Under the pieces are notes generated by a model that saw nothing but the letters and a program-made list of their open reading frames with translations, was not told the origin of the DNA and searched no databases. DNA of 64,000 nucleotides, from positions 1,473,501-1,537,500 of the forward strand of contig NZ_OY782495.1 in NCBI RefSeq assembly GCF_963677715.1, in the 5' to 3' direction. Below, in pieces: positions 34,636 to 43,889 of the stretch. How positions within the stretch are numbered: the first letter of the stretch is position 1; every line of letters begins with the position of its first letter. The DNA is from an uncultured Bacteroides sp. (lineage in GTDB: Bacteria > Bacteroidota > Bacteroidia > Bacteroidales > Bacteroidaceae). Position numbers and translations under genes: made by a program.

Positions 34636-35787
34636 ATGAACTCTTCAAACACAAAACTCATGTCTTATACAGAATCAAAAGCTCACTATGAAATACTCGA
34701 TGGACTACGTGGCGTAGCGGCAGTTATGGTAGTTTGTTTCCATCTATGCGAGGCTCACTCGGGAGGAAATCATCTTGAACAATTGATTAATCACGGATAC
34801 TTGGCAGTGGATTTTTTCTTTGTCCTTTCGGGCTTTGTTATCGGTTATGCTTACGATGATCGTTGGGGAACAAAAATGAATCTAAGCGGCTTTTTCAAAC
34901 GTCGTTTGGTTAGGCTCCAGCCAATGGTGATTATCGGCATGCTCATCGGCGGATTGCTGTACTATTTCCAAAGTACGCAATTATTTCCTGCAATAAGCGA
35001 AACACCTATTTGGAAGATGCTGATCGTTATGCTGATAGGCTGTACTTTACTTCCCGTACCGTTATCTCTGGATATCCGTGGTTGGTGGGAAATGCATCCC
35101 CTCAATGGGCCCGGATGGTCTCTATTTTATGAATACATTGGCAACATTCTATATGCGCTCTTTATCCGAAAGTTCTCAAAAACTGCGCTTTCTATATTAG
35201 TATTTATAGCCGGTTGTGCAACGATACACTATGTATTAACATGTCCCAGTGGCGACATGGTTGGCGGTTGGGCATTAGAGCCGACGCAAATACGCGTTGG
35301 CTTTACACGACTGATGTATCCGTTCTTCGGTGGATTGTTGCTCTCACGCGTATGCACGCCAAAACATTATAAACACTCATTTCTTGTGTGCAGCCTACTA
35401 GTTGTGATTATTCTCTCCATACCAAGAATAGGTGGGGCTGATAATTTCTGGATGAACGGTCTGTACGAATCATTCTGTATCATTTTCCTCTTCCCGTTTA
35501 TCGTTTATCTGGGCGCAAGCGGTGAAGTAACAGGTAAACTGGGATCAAAGACTTGCAAGTTCCTTGGCGATATCTCTTATCCGATTTATATTACACACTA
35601 TCCATTTATATATTACTATACAGGATGGGTATATGATAATAAACTCACTATGCAAGAAGCGCTTCCGGGTGCGCTACTCACTCTCTTCATCTGCATTGCG
35701 GTAGCTTACGCTTCTTTGAAATTGTATGATGAACCTGTTCGTGTTTGGTTGAAAAATCGTTTTCTGATGAAGAAAGTAAAACCATAG
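34636..35787 (+). CDS. Acyltransferase 3 family membrane protein (OafA-like)
   Basis: From the ATG at 34636 it has 383 residues and about ten transmembrane helices. The family signature is at the start of the domain (YEILDGLRGVAAVMVVCFHL, with the conserved His) and GYLAVDFFFVLSGFVIGY follows. Such enzymes move acetyl or other acyl groups from the cytoplasm onto sugars of LPS, capsule or glycolipids at the inner membrane. There is no glycan-synthesis cluster next to it. A hexapeptide acetyltransferase gene lies convergent and 255 bases away, so sugar modification is a shared theme only. Confidence 0.92.
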   Translation: MNSSNTKLMSYTESKAHYEILDGLRGVAAVMVVCFHLCEAHSGGNHLEQLINHGYLAVDFFFVLSGFVIGYAYDDRWGTKMNLSGFFKRRLVRLQPMVIIGMLIGGLLYYFQSTQLFPAISETPIWKMLIVMLIGCTLLPVPLSLDIRGWWEMHPLNGPGWSLFYEYIGNILYALFIRKFSKTALSILVFIAGCATIHYVLTCPSGDMVGGWALEPTQIRVGFTRLMYPFFGGLLLSRVCTPKHYKHSFLVCSLLVVIILSIPRIGGADNFWMNGLYESFCIIFLFPFIVYLGASGEVTGKLGSKTCKFLGDISYPIYITHYPFIYYYTGWVYDNKLTMQEALPGALLTLFICIAVAYASLKLYDEPVRVWLKNRFLMKKVKP

Positions 35788-35840
35788 ACTAAAACGATAA
35801 ATATAAAATAAGCTTGCTTGATAATTCAATACTGTACAAA

Positions 35841-35870
35841 TGGAGCCGCTCTGAAAAGACGGCTCTATTC
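35841..35870 (+). terminator. Terminator of the acyltransferase gene
   Basis: GAGCCG (35843-35848) pairs with CGGCTC (35860-35865), followed by TATTCTTTT. A second small hairpin (GCCC-TTAC-GGGC near 35910, then AAAGCTTTTTT) lies further on in the same 255-bp gap. Confidence 0.6.
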
Positions 35871-36042
35871 TTTTAATTGCACGATTCTCTTCGACCAACA
35901 GCACGGCCCTTACGGGCAAAGCTTTTTTATCACTGAATTTAATCTTCTGAAACTGATTGCAAACTACAGCATATACCTCGATGCAGAACATCGCATTTGC
36001 AGGCATTGCATAGCTACATGCCAGTTAATACAATTCCGGGAA

Positions 36043-36630
36043 CTATTTATTAATGCCCTCTAGAAATTGATGGTCGTCATCTGTTATGGGGCGAATGATA
36101 CGACAGGGATTTCCGTATGCCAACACACCGGCAGGAATATCCTTTGTGACCAAACTTCCGGCACCAATAACCGAACCTTCGCCGATAGTGACACCGGGCA
36201 GCACATTTACGTTACCGCAGAGCCAACAATTATCGCCAATAGAAACCGGTTTGGCTGTCATAAGTCCCAAATTTCTGTCTTCGTAGCAAAGTGAATGTAT
36301 CACCGTATAGATAGAACAATTCGGGCCAATAAAGCAATGGCTTCCAATGGAGATCACCGCCTCATCGAGCGCAATGAAATTAAAATTGATGATCGTATTG
36401 TCTCCAATTTCTACATAGCCAAGGTCTATGTGCATAGGCCCATTAACAATGACACGATTTCCCACCTTCAATAAAAACTCTTCTAATATAAGACGCTTAT
36501 CATCTTTGTTTGATGGCGGCAAACAATTATAACGGAAACAAAAGTCTTGTCCTCTTTCCAAAGGTGATACAAAGTCTGAATTGAAACCGCAGTAAAGCTC
36601 ACCGGCTGCCATCTTCTCTAAGTCTGTCAT
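36043..36630 (-). CDS. Sugar O-acetyltransferase, left-handed beta-helix (LacA/Maa-like)
   Basis: A 195-residue hexapeptide-repeat enzyme. An N-terminal cap (MTDLEKMAAGELYCGFNSDF) is typical of maltose/galactoside O-acetyltransferases. The helix repeats run from about residue 60 (VGNRVIVNGPMHIDLGYVEIG) to 185, with the extended loop holding the probable catalytic His in YTVIHSLCYEDRN. It acetylates a sugar from acetyl-CoA in the cytoplasm, usually for detoxification. A minus-strand -7 box (TAATTTTG, 36654-36661) suggests its own promoter. The 208-bp gap to the next gene (36631-36838) shows nothing else. Confidence 0.9.
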   Translation of the reverse strand: MTDLEKMAAGELYCGFNSDFVSPLERGQDFCFRYNCLPPSNKDDKRLILEEFLLKVGNRVIVNGPMHIDLGYVEIGDNTIINFNFIALDEAVISIGSHCFIGPNCSIYTVIHSLCYEDRNLGLMTAKPVSIGDNCWLCGNVNVLPGVTIGEGSVIGAGSLVTKDIPAGVLAYGNPCRIIRPITDDDHQFLEGINK

Positions 36631-36838
36631 TGCTATCTAATCTAAATGAGCCTCAAAATTAAGATAAAGAATCCATTCTTTCAAATAATAGAATGTGAGT
36701 TTTAGCATATTCCATAGTATAAAAGCCCAACCGAATAGAGGCAAGAGCCTTCCTCACATTGAGTAAACAATCAAGATAACATCTTATTTAAAAGAGAGAT
36801 ATTATATGAAAGTATTATTAAGAAAACAAAAACCGGTC

Positions 36839-39800
36839 TTATTTTTGAAGAGTAATACCCATTAAACCTATAACAACATCATTCGAGAGTGTTTCCAGAC
36901 TTAAATAACTTAATTCTTTCTCCGGATTCAAAGGCATATCAAGCAAAATGCCTGCTCCGCCATCTATAGAGCGACCATAAACACCCTCAATGCCAAGTTC
37001 TTTCTCCAAATTATTGCTCACTATGCCCGTCTTCAGATGAAGACGATATGGACGAGAAGCATTCAACTTAAAGGCCATATTGTCTACAAAAAAGTCTTGC
37101 TCTATCGGGCACCAGTTTTCGGGATTTATCAATGTAAGTGTATCACTTGTACCATCAGTATAGTGTATGCGAATAATGCCATTAGCAATATGGCACTGCA
37201 TATGGTTCGTACTTCCAGCCATCAGCAGATAAGCATGAGACGCTTGGCCACCAAGTGGAACATGCAAGCTGTCGGGATAATTATCCCATAGCGAGGTAAA
37301 GGCAATATTGACTCCTTGTGCAGGGGTACGAAAAGATACACCCAGTTTGGTAGAAAGCAATCCACCACGTACCTTGGCACGCAAACCCGAATCGTCTATC
37401 TCCGCTGTCATTTTTGGATGGCACCATTCTCCTATTCCCTGCTTCGGGATTTGGAGAGTAGTGTATGGCGAACGTGGTGTAAGGTATTCGTTACGGAAAA
37501 TATCGGTAACCGAAGCATTGAAAACAGCATCCATGTTTACCTCACGGCAAAAAACTGACTCTACATGCTTAAAAGCCGGTTCAGCAGGGGTTTCATTATT
37601 CTTAATGGTAATATTTATAGGTTGCCACCACGACAAATCACCCTCGCAAACGTAAGCAAACAGAGTATGGTTGCCCGGTTCACCGGTAATGCGGCCTCTT
37701 ACCACATGCTCATCCTGTTGAGTACGGACTTTCCGAAAAACGCCTTGCGGGTCATAAAGTTTGCTGATCGTATATTGCGGCAAAGCAAGTTCAAAGGTAT
37801 CGCCCACACTATAACTACGTTGGTGATCGATAGCAGTATTGATTGAACTACCTCCCCACTTTATTTCAATTTCGTAAGTATCGCCGGCCGGCATAACAAT
37901 AGAGAGTACAGGCTGACCTACGGAATTTTCTATTTGCTTCCATTCAGCCTTATCGCCGTTTATCCTGATGCTATTCACTTTATCCTTTCGAGCATGAATT
38001 TGCAGTTCCAGCACTATCGGTTTATCAAAATGTTGTGCTATTTTATATACATCCGCATTACCTTTCCGATGATAATCGAAGGATACATCGGGCGTTGAGA
38101 ATGTAGCATAAGGCCACGCTGCCGGAAATCCGGGACGAATAAGCAAACGTCCGTTGAGGGCATCGGGTATAATGCCGAAGAGTCCTTGTACAATGGCACG
38201 CGAAGCAACGCCTATTGCATCACCAAAGTCACGATAGCATTCGCCACGAGCAGCATCGTAAAAGCTCAGCTGGCCGAAGTTAGCGGGACTATCACCTAAG
38301 TACATACCATCGAGCACGGAACTCTTCAGAAGTTTAAAAGCTTCATCATTACGTCCCGCCTCCCAATAAGACAAGGAAGTATGCATTACCTCAGCAAAAG
38401 CCACATTATTAATACTCCATGAATAAGGCATCCAATTAGTTGTAGAAATTGTAGCATAGCCTTCATCTTTTAATCCCGAGGCGCGAACGGGAATATGAGG
38501 TATTTCCGTATCTACATAACGAGTTGCCTGATAGGCTTGAAAAGGATCTGCCGTTTCACTGTCAATGGCGTGATAGATTGTCCACACAGCAGCATTTTCA
38601 TGTAATCGTTTATGCCCCATAAAGTCTTGATATTCTGCCCAGTGCCCCTTTGAAGGTATCCACAAACGCGTATTCATCGCTTTCAATATCTTCTCGGCTT
38701 CAGCACGATAAGGAGAAGGATCCTCTCCTATCTTTTCTGCAATTTCAGCAACCATTTTATTGGCACGATAATTATAGGCTGATGAGTGCGTAACTGCACC
38801 CGAATTATAATACAAAGCATCACTGGCCCAAATACAAGCATATGCATCATACAGGCCGTCATTATCGGGGTCGAAATTTCGCTTTTCCCAATCGAGATGA
38901 CGAACAAGTAAAGGCCACATCTTCCGGGCATAAGCCAAGTCACCCGTCCAATTAAAATGCCACAACAGCTCATCAATATAACAAAGATTCATATCGTAAT
39001 GGTGCATCTGATTAGGATTGTGCGGGTTACGACAGATGTATCCGTTACTATATTGCGGAGTACCCCACTTTTTGATAGAACGGGCAAGGTTCATATCAGG
39101 ATCTTGTGCCGGATGCGAAATAGTTTGCGGCACATTAGTTACCTGACTGGCAGCATAAGCATCAAAATGCTTTCTGGCACGATCGTGCCAACCAAGTGCA
39201 TCGCCTGTATAAGCCGCCCGCCAACCACTAAGAGGCATACGCCAACCTACTGCTCCGTGTAGCCACACTTCTCCATCCCAAATAGCATTGGTTGCAACAG
39301 CAAGTGCTCCACCCAGTGTATTAAAATAAGCATCTGGAGTGTTAATCTTAATGCGAGAAGCCAGCTCGGCACGGGCATGTTCTGCTTTCGCATAGATGGA
39401 ACTTCCTTCAGAGGCTTCAGGAATTCGCAAAGAGAGATTCTCTAAAATCAGGTAGCCGGTTAACGGAAGTTCATATTGGTGCAATAACAAAGGGTGCTCA
39501 GGCGCTTCAAAGCTGTCAGGCGGATCAGCTCCCATATCACCGTTACGATTCAAATGCTTAGACTTAATCTCAGATATCAAACAAATCAATCTGGCATCCG
39601 CAGGCATATCAGTAGATGTGATTTTCCAGATAGCACCATCTTTATCGGGGAAGGGTAAGGCCGAAATAAAAAGCGCACCTTTTCCCCAGGCAGGATCTGT
39701 CAGCCGATAACTCCGCCGTCCCGGCGTGTAACGAGCTTCACAAAAAGCAATAGAATCAAGAGCTACAGAAGTACCTCCCAGCAGCAAGCGGAAGCGGATA

Positions 39801-40096
39801 TTCTTGCTATTACGTTTATCATAAGCAGCAAATACAGGCCGATCGCTTGTTTCCAGACGAAATGGGGAAGTTCTGGCATAAAGTGCACGCGTAAAGCGAT
39901 TCACCCCATTAACACAAACAAAGTCTTCTCCATCCGGACGATATTGCAACGAACGGGATGCTCCCCGTTTAGACTCATTGTAAGAAGTCGACTCAATAAA
40001 ATCGCCAACCCGTTTTGCAGGAACCTGCGCAAAAAGATTCCTTACAGGTTGAGGAAGGAAACAAAGCAACAAGAATAAAAAATATTTATTCATCAA
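36839..40096 (-). CDS. Secreted six-hairpin glycosidase-like enzyme with DUF4450-type N-terminus
   Basis: A 1085-residue exported protein (signal peptide MNKYFLFLLLCFLPQPVRNLFAQ after a doubled Met). The N-terminal 230 residues (DGEDFVCVNGVNRFTRALYA, YTPGRRSYRLTDPAWGKGALFI) look like DUF4450. The middle (about 255-690) has the feel of an (alpha/alpha)6 barrel: WDGEVWLHGAVGWRMPLSGW, LLWHFNWTGDLAYARKMWPL, DPDNDGLYDAYACIWASDAL, with acidic residues that could be catalytic. The C-terminal 390 residues are beta-rich. It is the last gene of the PUL, 26 bases after another barrel enzyme. I could not assign a GH family. Confidence 0.75.
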   Translation of the reverse strand: MMNKYFLFLLLCFLPQPVRNLFAQVPAKRVGDFIESTSYNESKRGASRSLQYRPDGEDFVCVNGVNRFTRALYARTSPFRLETSDRPVFAAYDKRNSKNIRFRLLLGGTSVALDSIAFCEARYTPGRRSYRLTDPAWGKGALFISALPFPDKDGAIWKITSTDMPADARLICLISEIKSKHLNRNGDMGADPPDSFEAPEHPLLLHQYELPLTGYLILENLSLRIPEASEGSSIYAKAEHARAELASRIKINTPDAYFNTLGGALAVATNAIWDGEVWLHGAVGWRMPLSGWRAAYTGDALGWHDRARKHFDAYAASQVTNVPQTISHPAQDPDMNLARSIKKWGTPQYSNGYICRNPHNPNQMHHYDMNLCYIDELLWHFNWTGDLAYARKMWPLLVRHLDWEKRNFDPDNDGLYDAYACIWASDALYYNSGAVTHSSAYNYRANKMVAEIAEKIGEDPSPYRAEAEKILKAMNTRLWIPSKGHWAEYQDFMGHKRLHENAAVWTIYHAIDSETADPFQAYQATRYVDTEIPHIPVRASGLKDEGYATISTTNWMPYSWSINNVAFAEVMHTSLSYWEAGRNDEAFKLLKSSVLDGMYLGDSPANFGQLSFYDAARGECYRDFGDAIGVASRAIVQGLFGIIPDALNGRLLIRPGFPAAWPYATFSTPDVSFDYHRKGNADVYKIAQHFDKPIVLELQIHARKDKVNSIRINGDKAEWKQIENSVGQPVLSIVMPAGDTYEIEIKWGGSSINTAIDHQRSYSVGDTFELALPQYTISKLYDPQGVFRKVRTQQDEHVVRGRITGEPGNHTLFAYVCEGDLSWWQPINITIKNNETPAEPAFKHVESVFCREVNMDAVFNASVTDIFRNEYLTPRSPYTTLQIPKQGIGEWCHPKMTAEIDDSGLRAKVRGGLLSTKLGVSFRTPAQGVNIAFTSLWDNYPDSLHVPLGGQASHAYLLMAGSTNHMQCHIANGIIRIHYTDGTSDTLTLINPENWCPIEQDFFVDNMAFKLNASRPYRLHLKTGIVSNNLEKELGIEGVYGRSIDGGAGILLDMPLNPEKELSYLSLETLSNDVVIGLMGITLQK

Positions 40097-40122
40097 AACA
40101 GTTTAATAGGTTCAGACTTAAC

Positions 40123-42231
40123 TTACGGCATTGGTTTTAAACCTTCCCAACGAACATTCCACTTACCGTCTTTCGGAAAACCGGGGTTCTTCACCGTACA
40201 ACCATCCCATCCCGCACACATCATAGCCACGGCTGTGAGCAAGCCGCCATTGCCGGGAAGATAAATGCGTAGGCGGTCGTCCTGATAATTGTGTCCGTTC
40301 ACCAGATAGGTATTGGTACGTTTATCCATCAACAAGGCACCAACTGCCATTTCCGGCTCTCCCAAACGAGCAGCATTCATCGCAGTCATCGGATAATCCC
40401 AACCCCAGGTTTTGTCCCAATTCCAATTGTCCCATATCCAATGAAGCGTATTCTTCATGTAATCCTTACGGATAAGTTTATTCATAGGCAGAATGCCTAC
40501 AGCACCAAGAACAGCCATATGATCGGATGTAAAGCGAATATCCTTGTAAGTATCGGTTGCCGTTTCGGCTGCCAGATATAACTTGTCGTCGTTGTAAGCC
40601 AACGGAGATAACTTCTTTATCATCTCATCCCACTGCAAATTACGCTTTTCGCCGGCACGTTCCCGCCATTTTTGCGCTATCTCCATAGCAAAATGCCAAT
40701 AAGATAGTTCAAAAGGCGGATTTACGGTTTCGGAAGCCCGTAAGGTTTCTTGTGCAGGAATGGCTCCTTTCAGCACAAAACGATCTTTCTGCTTGTCGTA
40801 CGTCGCAAAAGAATACATAAACTCGGCCGTTTCCTGCACCAGGCGGTTGTACTTTTTAATCACTTCCGGACTGGGATTGGCTCGATAAAGAAGTTCGGCC
40901 AAATAGATGAAATGCGGCTGCTGCCAGATAAGAAAACTACCTACTTTAGAGGGAGCTTCCACACCGCTGGGATCAGTCATCTTCATCCAGCGTACGCCGT
41001 CAAAGCCTTGCCTCTTCGCTATCTCACGGGCTATGGGCTCTACCTTCTCATACCACGGAAGTGTACGTTCCAGCAAGTAGGCACGATTCCATAAAGCAAA
41101 CTGCGCCTCGTGCCACCAGATCATTTCAAGATGAAACTTTCCGAACCATGAATTATAAGTTAATCCTGTTTCCTGAGGCGGAGTACTACCGGCGCATTGT
41201 ATAGCAAGAAGGTATTGGCTAAGTACCACACGACGTTCCAATTCTTTGGCTCGCGTGTCTGTACATCGAGAAAAGTCGACCGCCGCACCGTTTTTCCAGA
41301 AAGCAGTCCAGTATTCTTTGGCGGCAACCAACGTTTGCTCGGCTGTAGCTGTTTCGGCAGAAGGTGCATCCGAAGCAAACGCACAAGTAAAAGCAAGTGT
41401 ATCCCCCCTAGGCGTCAGCACAAAATAGTTTTTCTCCTTCTCTCTTAGCATGGCTTTGCCTTCCCAACGGATAGTAACGTAATAGACAGTAGCATCTATT
41501 TGACGTTTCAGTACGGCTGAGTTCGCATCTTGTGAAACAATAGTAGTAGAGTGCTTATCATTAGCATTCCATAAACATGCATCATCGGAATGTCCCCCTG
41601 TAGGATAAGGAAAGCGAAAATGAACACCCGAATGCCCTTTGGATGTTATGCGTGCAGCAATCATATCTGCTTTTGGGTGTACTGTAGTTTCTACCTTGTA
41701 AGGAACTCTCGAGATCTTGTAACTACTACAAATAACACCTCGCCACAAATCAAGTGTTTGATGAATATCGGAGAACTGAGCAGAAGTAATGTTGTTGTTC
41801 AGTTCGAGACCCACCATGCCTAAGTGCAGGCGATGAGGATTTATGCGAAACCAGTTGGCAGCATCTTGTTGTCTGCCTTTCTCATTGAATTGAGTAGAGT
41901 AAGGCTCCACATGTCCATGGCCAAAGTCATAGTTCTTCAGCGTTTCTTCGGGACGATAATTTTCCGGATTGGGGAAAGAATGCCATCCCCACTGACTTTG
42001 TGTACCCAGAGGAACTCCATTTGAATACATCGTGGGGAAAGTTTGCAACCCTGTAGCATCAACAGTATAGGCAAATTCTCCGTTTCCGACCGAAAGGGAG
42101 GAAAGAGAATCAAAAGCATTTACCTGCGGATCATTACGGGTTACGAGTGCTTCGCGGTCTATAGGCGATTGCTTTTCGACACCACATGCGGTGAGCATTA
42201 GGACTGCAATGAAATAGAATAGGTTCTTCAT
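40123..42231 (-). CDS. Six-hairpin glycosidase-like lipoprotein
   Basis: A 702-residue protein with a lipobox (LTAC, Cys16), so probably lipid-anchored. A beta-sandwich-like N-terminal half (SSLSVGNGEFAYTVDATGLQTFPTMY, VETTVHPKADMIAARI) leads into an (alpha/alpha)6-type region (LEMIWWHEAQFALWNRAYLLE, LIWQQPHFIYLAELLYRANP, WIWDNWNWDKTWGWDYPM) that recalls GH65-related enzymes. Candidate acid residues lie in these aromatic-rich stretches. It lies between the pectate lyase gene (88 bases) and the second barrel enzyme (26 bases). Its place in the PUL suggests action on oligosaccharides released from pectin; the exact linkage is unknown. Confidence 0.75.
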   Translation of the reverse strand: MKNLFYFIAVLMLTACGVEKQSPIDREALVTRNDPQVNAFDSLSSLSVGNGEFAYTVDATGLQTFPTMYSNGVPLGTQSQWGWHSFPNPENYRPEETLKNYDFGHGHVEPYSTQFNEKGRQQDAANWFRINPHRLHLGMVGLELNNNITSAQFSDIHQTLDLWRGVICSSYKISRVPYKVETTVHPKADMIAARITSKGHSGVHFRFPYPTGGHSDDACLWNANDKHSTTIVSQDANSAVLKRQIDATVYYVTIRWEGKAMLREKEKNYFVLTPRGDTLAFTCAFASDAPSAETATAEQTLVAAKEYWTAFWKNGAAVDFSRCTDTRAKELERRVVLSQYLLAIQCAGSTPPQETGLTYNSWFGKFHLEMIWWHEAQFALWNRAYLLERTLPWYEKVEPIAREIAKRQGFDGVRWMKMTDPSGVEAPSKVGSFLIWQQPHFIYLAELLYRANPSPEVIKKYNRLVQETAEFMYSFATYDKQKDRFVLKGAIPAQETLRASETVNPPFELSYWHFAMEIAQKWRERAGEKRNLQWDEMIKKLSPLAYNDDKLYLAAETATDTYKDIRFTSDHMAVLGAVGILPMNKLIRKDYMKNTLHWIWDNWNWDKTWGWDYPMTAMNAARLGEPEMAVGALLMDKRTNTYLVNGHNYQDDRLRIYLPGNGGLLTAVAMMCAGWDGCTVKNPGFPKDGKWNVRWEGLKPMP

Positions 42232-42319
42232 GATATCACTGATGGATAAATATACAGATTAATAGATGATACAAAAACAGGATCTAACCTTATAGATTAA
42301 AGAATAATGCAAAATTACA

Positions 42320-43621
42320 TTATTTGTCGGAAATCAATGAATTAAGATAAACTTCTACGTTAGTGTAATCTTTACTAAGCGTATAAAGCATCCCATCAGA
42401 AGAATCCAATGAATTCAGGCCATGACTGCGTTCCCAGTTATCAGGTATACCGTCTCCGTCGGAATCTGTCAAAACTTTACCCGATTTCAATACAGGCCAA
42501 CCACCAACATCATTCTGAGAATTAATAAGCCCTTTGTCTCCGTCAAGCCCAAGACCACGAGGCACTTGCATAAGTATATGCTTATCATAAGCATCGCGAT
42601 GCAAACTACACCCTACAGCGTTCAACACCCGTTTATAAGCTTGCAACGGAGTATCCTGACGAATAGGCTCGAATGCAAAAGGAGCAGTGACATGTGATGC
42701 CTGCACATCTTTACCGCCTACGGCACCCCAATTATTGGCTGTTACTTTAGGATCACCTTCCATATAATTGTCGGCAATATAATAACGACCTGTACCATCT
42801 TCGGCCACATCAAGTATTCTATGGTGTTGCGATGCGGGACCCGGCTTATAGTAATTAGCGACCATATTAATTTCTCCGTGATGCCCCCCTCCATAGGCAG
42901 ATTTAAATCCCCAGTTATATATCACATTATTACGATAGTCAACCATCTTGGTACTATCTACCGACGAAAACCTAGGATTCCGGCTAGCATTGTTGGCCAA
43001 TAAGTTATGATGGAAAGTAGCTTTATATCCTCCCCAGATTCCTCCAAAGCCATGACTCCCTTTTGTATGTACCGATTTATTCAGACTATGAGCTACTAAA
43101 CACCACTGAACGGTAAGATTTTGCATTTTATACATAGAAAGACATTCGTCTATAGACCAGCTCACGGAAAGATGATCTAGTATCACATTCTTCTGTCCGT
43201 AACGTCCACCTCCCACGCCATCATTATCAAGCTTGTGAAGATCACCCAAGCGTACGTGAAGATAACGAACAATAACATTACTCGCATTAATAACCAAAGA
43301 ATATTCGGCAAGACAAATGCCTTCTCCCGGAGCCGACTGCCCCGCAATAGTAATGCTGTCGTTATTAATGCGTAAACTCGATTTCAATACAATATTTCCA
43401 CTTACCGCAAAGACTACCGTTCGGGCACCTTGTTGCTCCACAGCATTGCGCAAACTACCCGCCCCACTATCATTAAGGTTACTTACTATAAGGACCTTTC
43501 CTCCACGTCCTCCTGTGGTATATTTGCCATAACCTTCCGCACCCGGAAAAGCCAAAGTCTGAGCAAACGCTTCTCCCATCATTAGAGATAGGACAAACAA
43601 AATAAGAATATTCTTTTTCAT
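42320..43621 (-). CDS. Secreted pectate lyase-like protein (PL1-type beta-helix)
   Basis: A 433-residue protein with signal peptide (MKKNILILFVLSLMMGEAFAQ). A right-handed beta-helix of the pectate lyase type follows: FPGAEGYGKYTTGGRGGKVL, DSGAGSLRNAVEQQGARTVVF, ILDHLSVSWSIDECLSMY, NNASRNPRFSS and VDYRNNVIYNWG. The C-terminus has a calcium-binding thrombospondin-3/dockerin-like stretch, DSDGDGIPDNWE. Such enzymes cut homogalacturonan by beta-elimination with calcium. It is the first enzyme gene after susD, separated from it by 268 bases with a hairpin. This gene is the main reason for naming pectin as the likely target. Confidence 0.88.
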   Translation of the reverse strand: MKKNILILFVLSLMMGEAFAQTLAFPGAEGYGKYTTGGRGGKVLIVSNLNDSGAGSLRNAVEQQGARTVVFAVSGNIVLKSSLRINNDSITIAGQSAPGEGICLAEYSLVINASNVIVRYLHVRLGDLHKLDNDGVGGGRYGQKNVILDHLSVSWSIDECLSMYKMQNLTVQWCLVAHSLNKSVHTKGSHGFGGIWGGYKATFHHNLLANNASRNPRFSSVDSTKMVDYRNNVIYNWGFKSAYGGGHHGEINMVANYYKPGPASQHHRILDVAEDGTGRYYIADNYMEGDPKVTANNWGAVGGKDVQASHVTAPFAFEPIRQDTPLQAYKRVLNAVGCSLHRDAYDKHILMQVPRGLGLDGDKGLINSQNDVGGWPVLKSGKVLTDSDGDGIPDNWERSHGLNSLDSSDGMLYTLSKDYTNVEVYLNSLISDK

Positions 43622-43813
43622 TATTTATTGAATATCAAAGCATAATTTCATTTGAATACCTTCGTCTCCTTAAAAGAGTATCCGCATATTCACATTTCAT
43701 TACATAGATGAGTACCTTTGATTTTAATGCAAGCCTTTTACATGGAGAATAAAGTATTTCAATGTTCTGTACATTACATCAATCGGTCTCATGATATTAG
43801 TTTTTAAAGAGTA

Positions 43814-43851
43814 AGAGAGAGTCCTATTATTAAAAACAAGATACTCTCTCT
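43814..43851 (-). terminator. Hairpin between susD and the pectate lyase gene
   Basis: Arms AGAGAGAGT (43814-43822) and ACTCTCTCT (43843-43851) with a 20-nt loop and no long T-run. It may be a partial terminator or RNA-processing site that lowers expression of the enzymes relative to susCD. Confidence 0.45.
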
Positions 43852-43889
43852 CCAGATCATTATTACATTATAAATAAACTTCCTCTATA

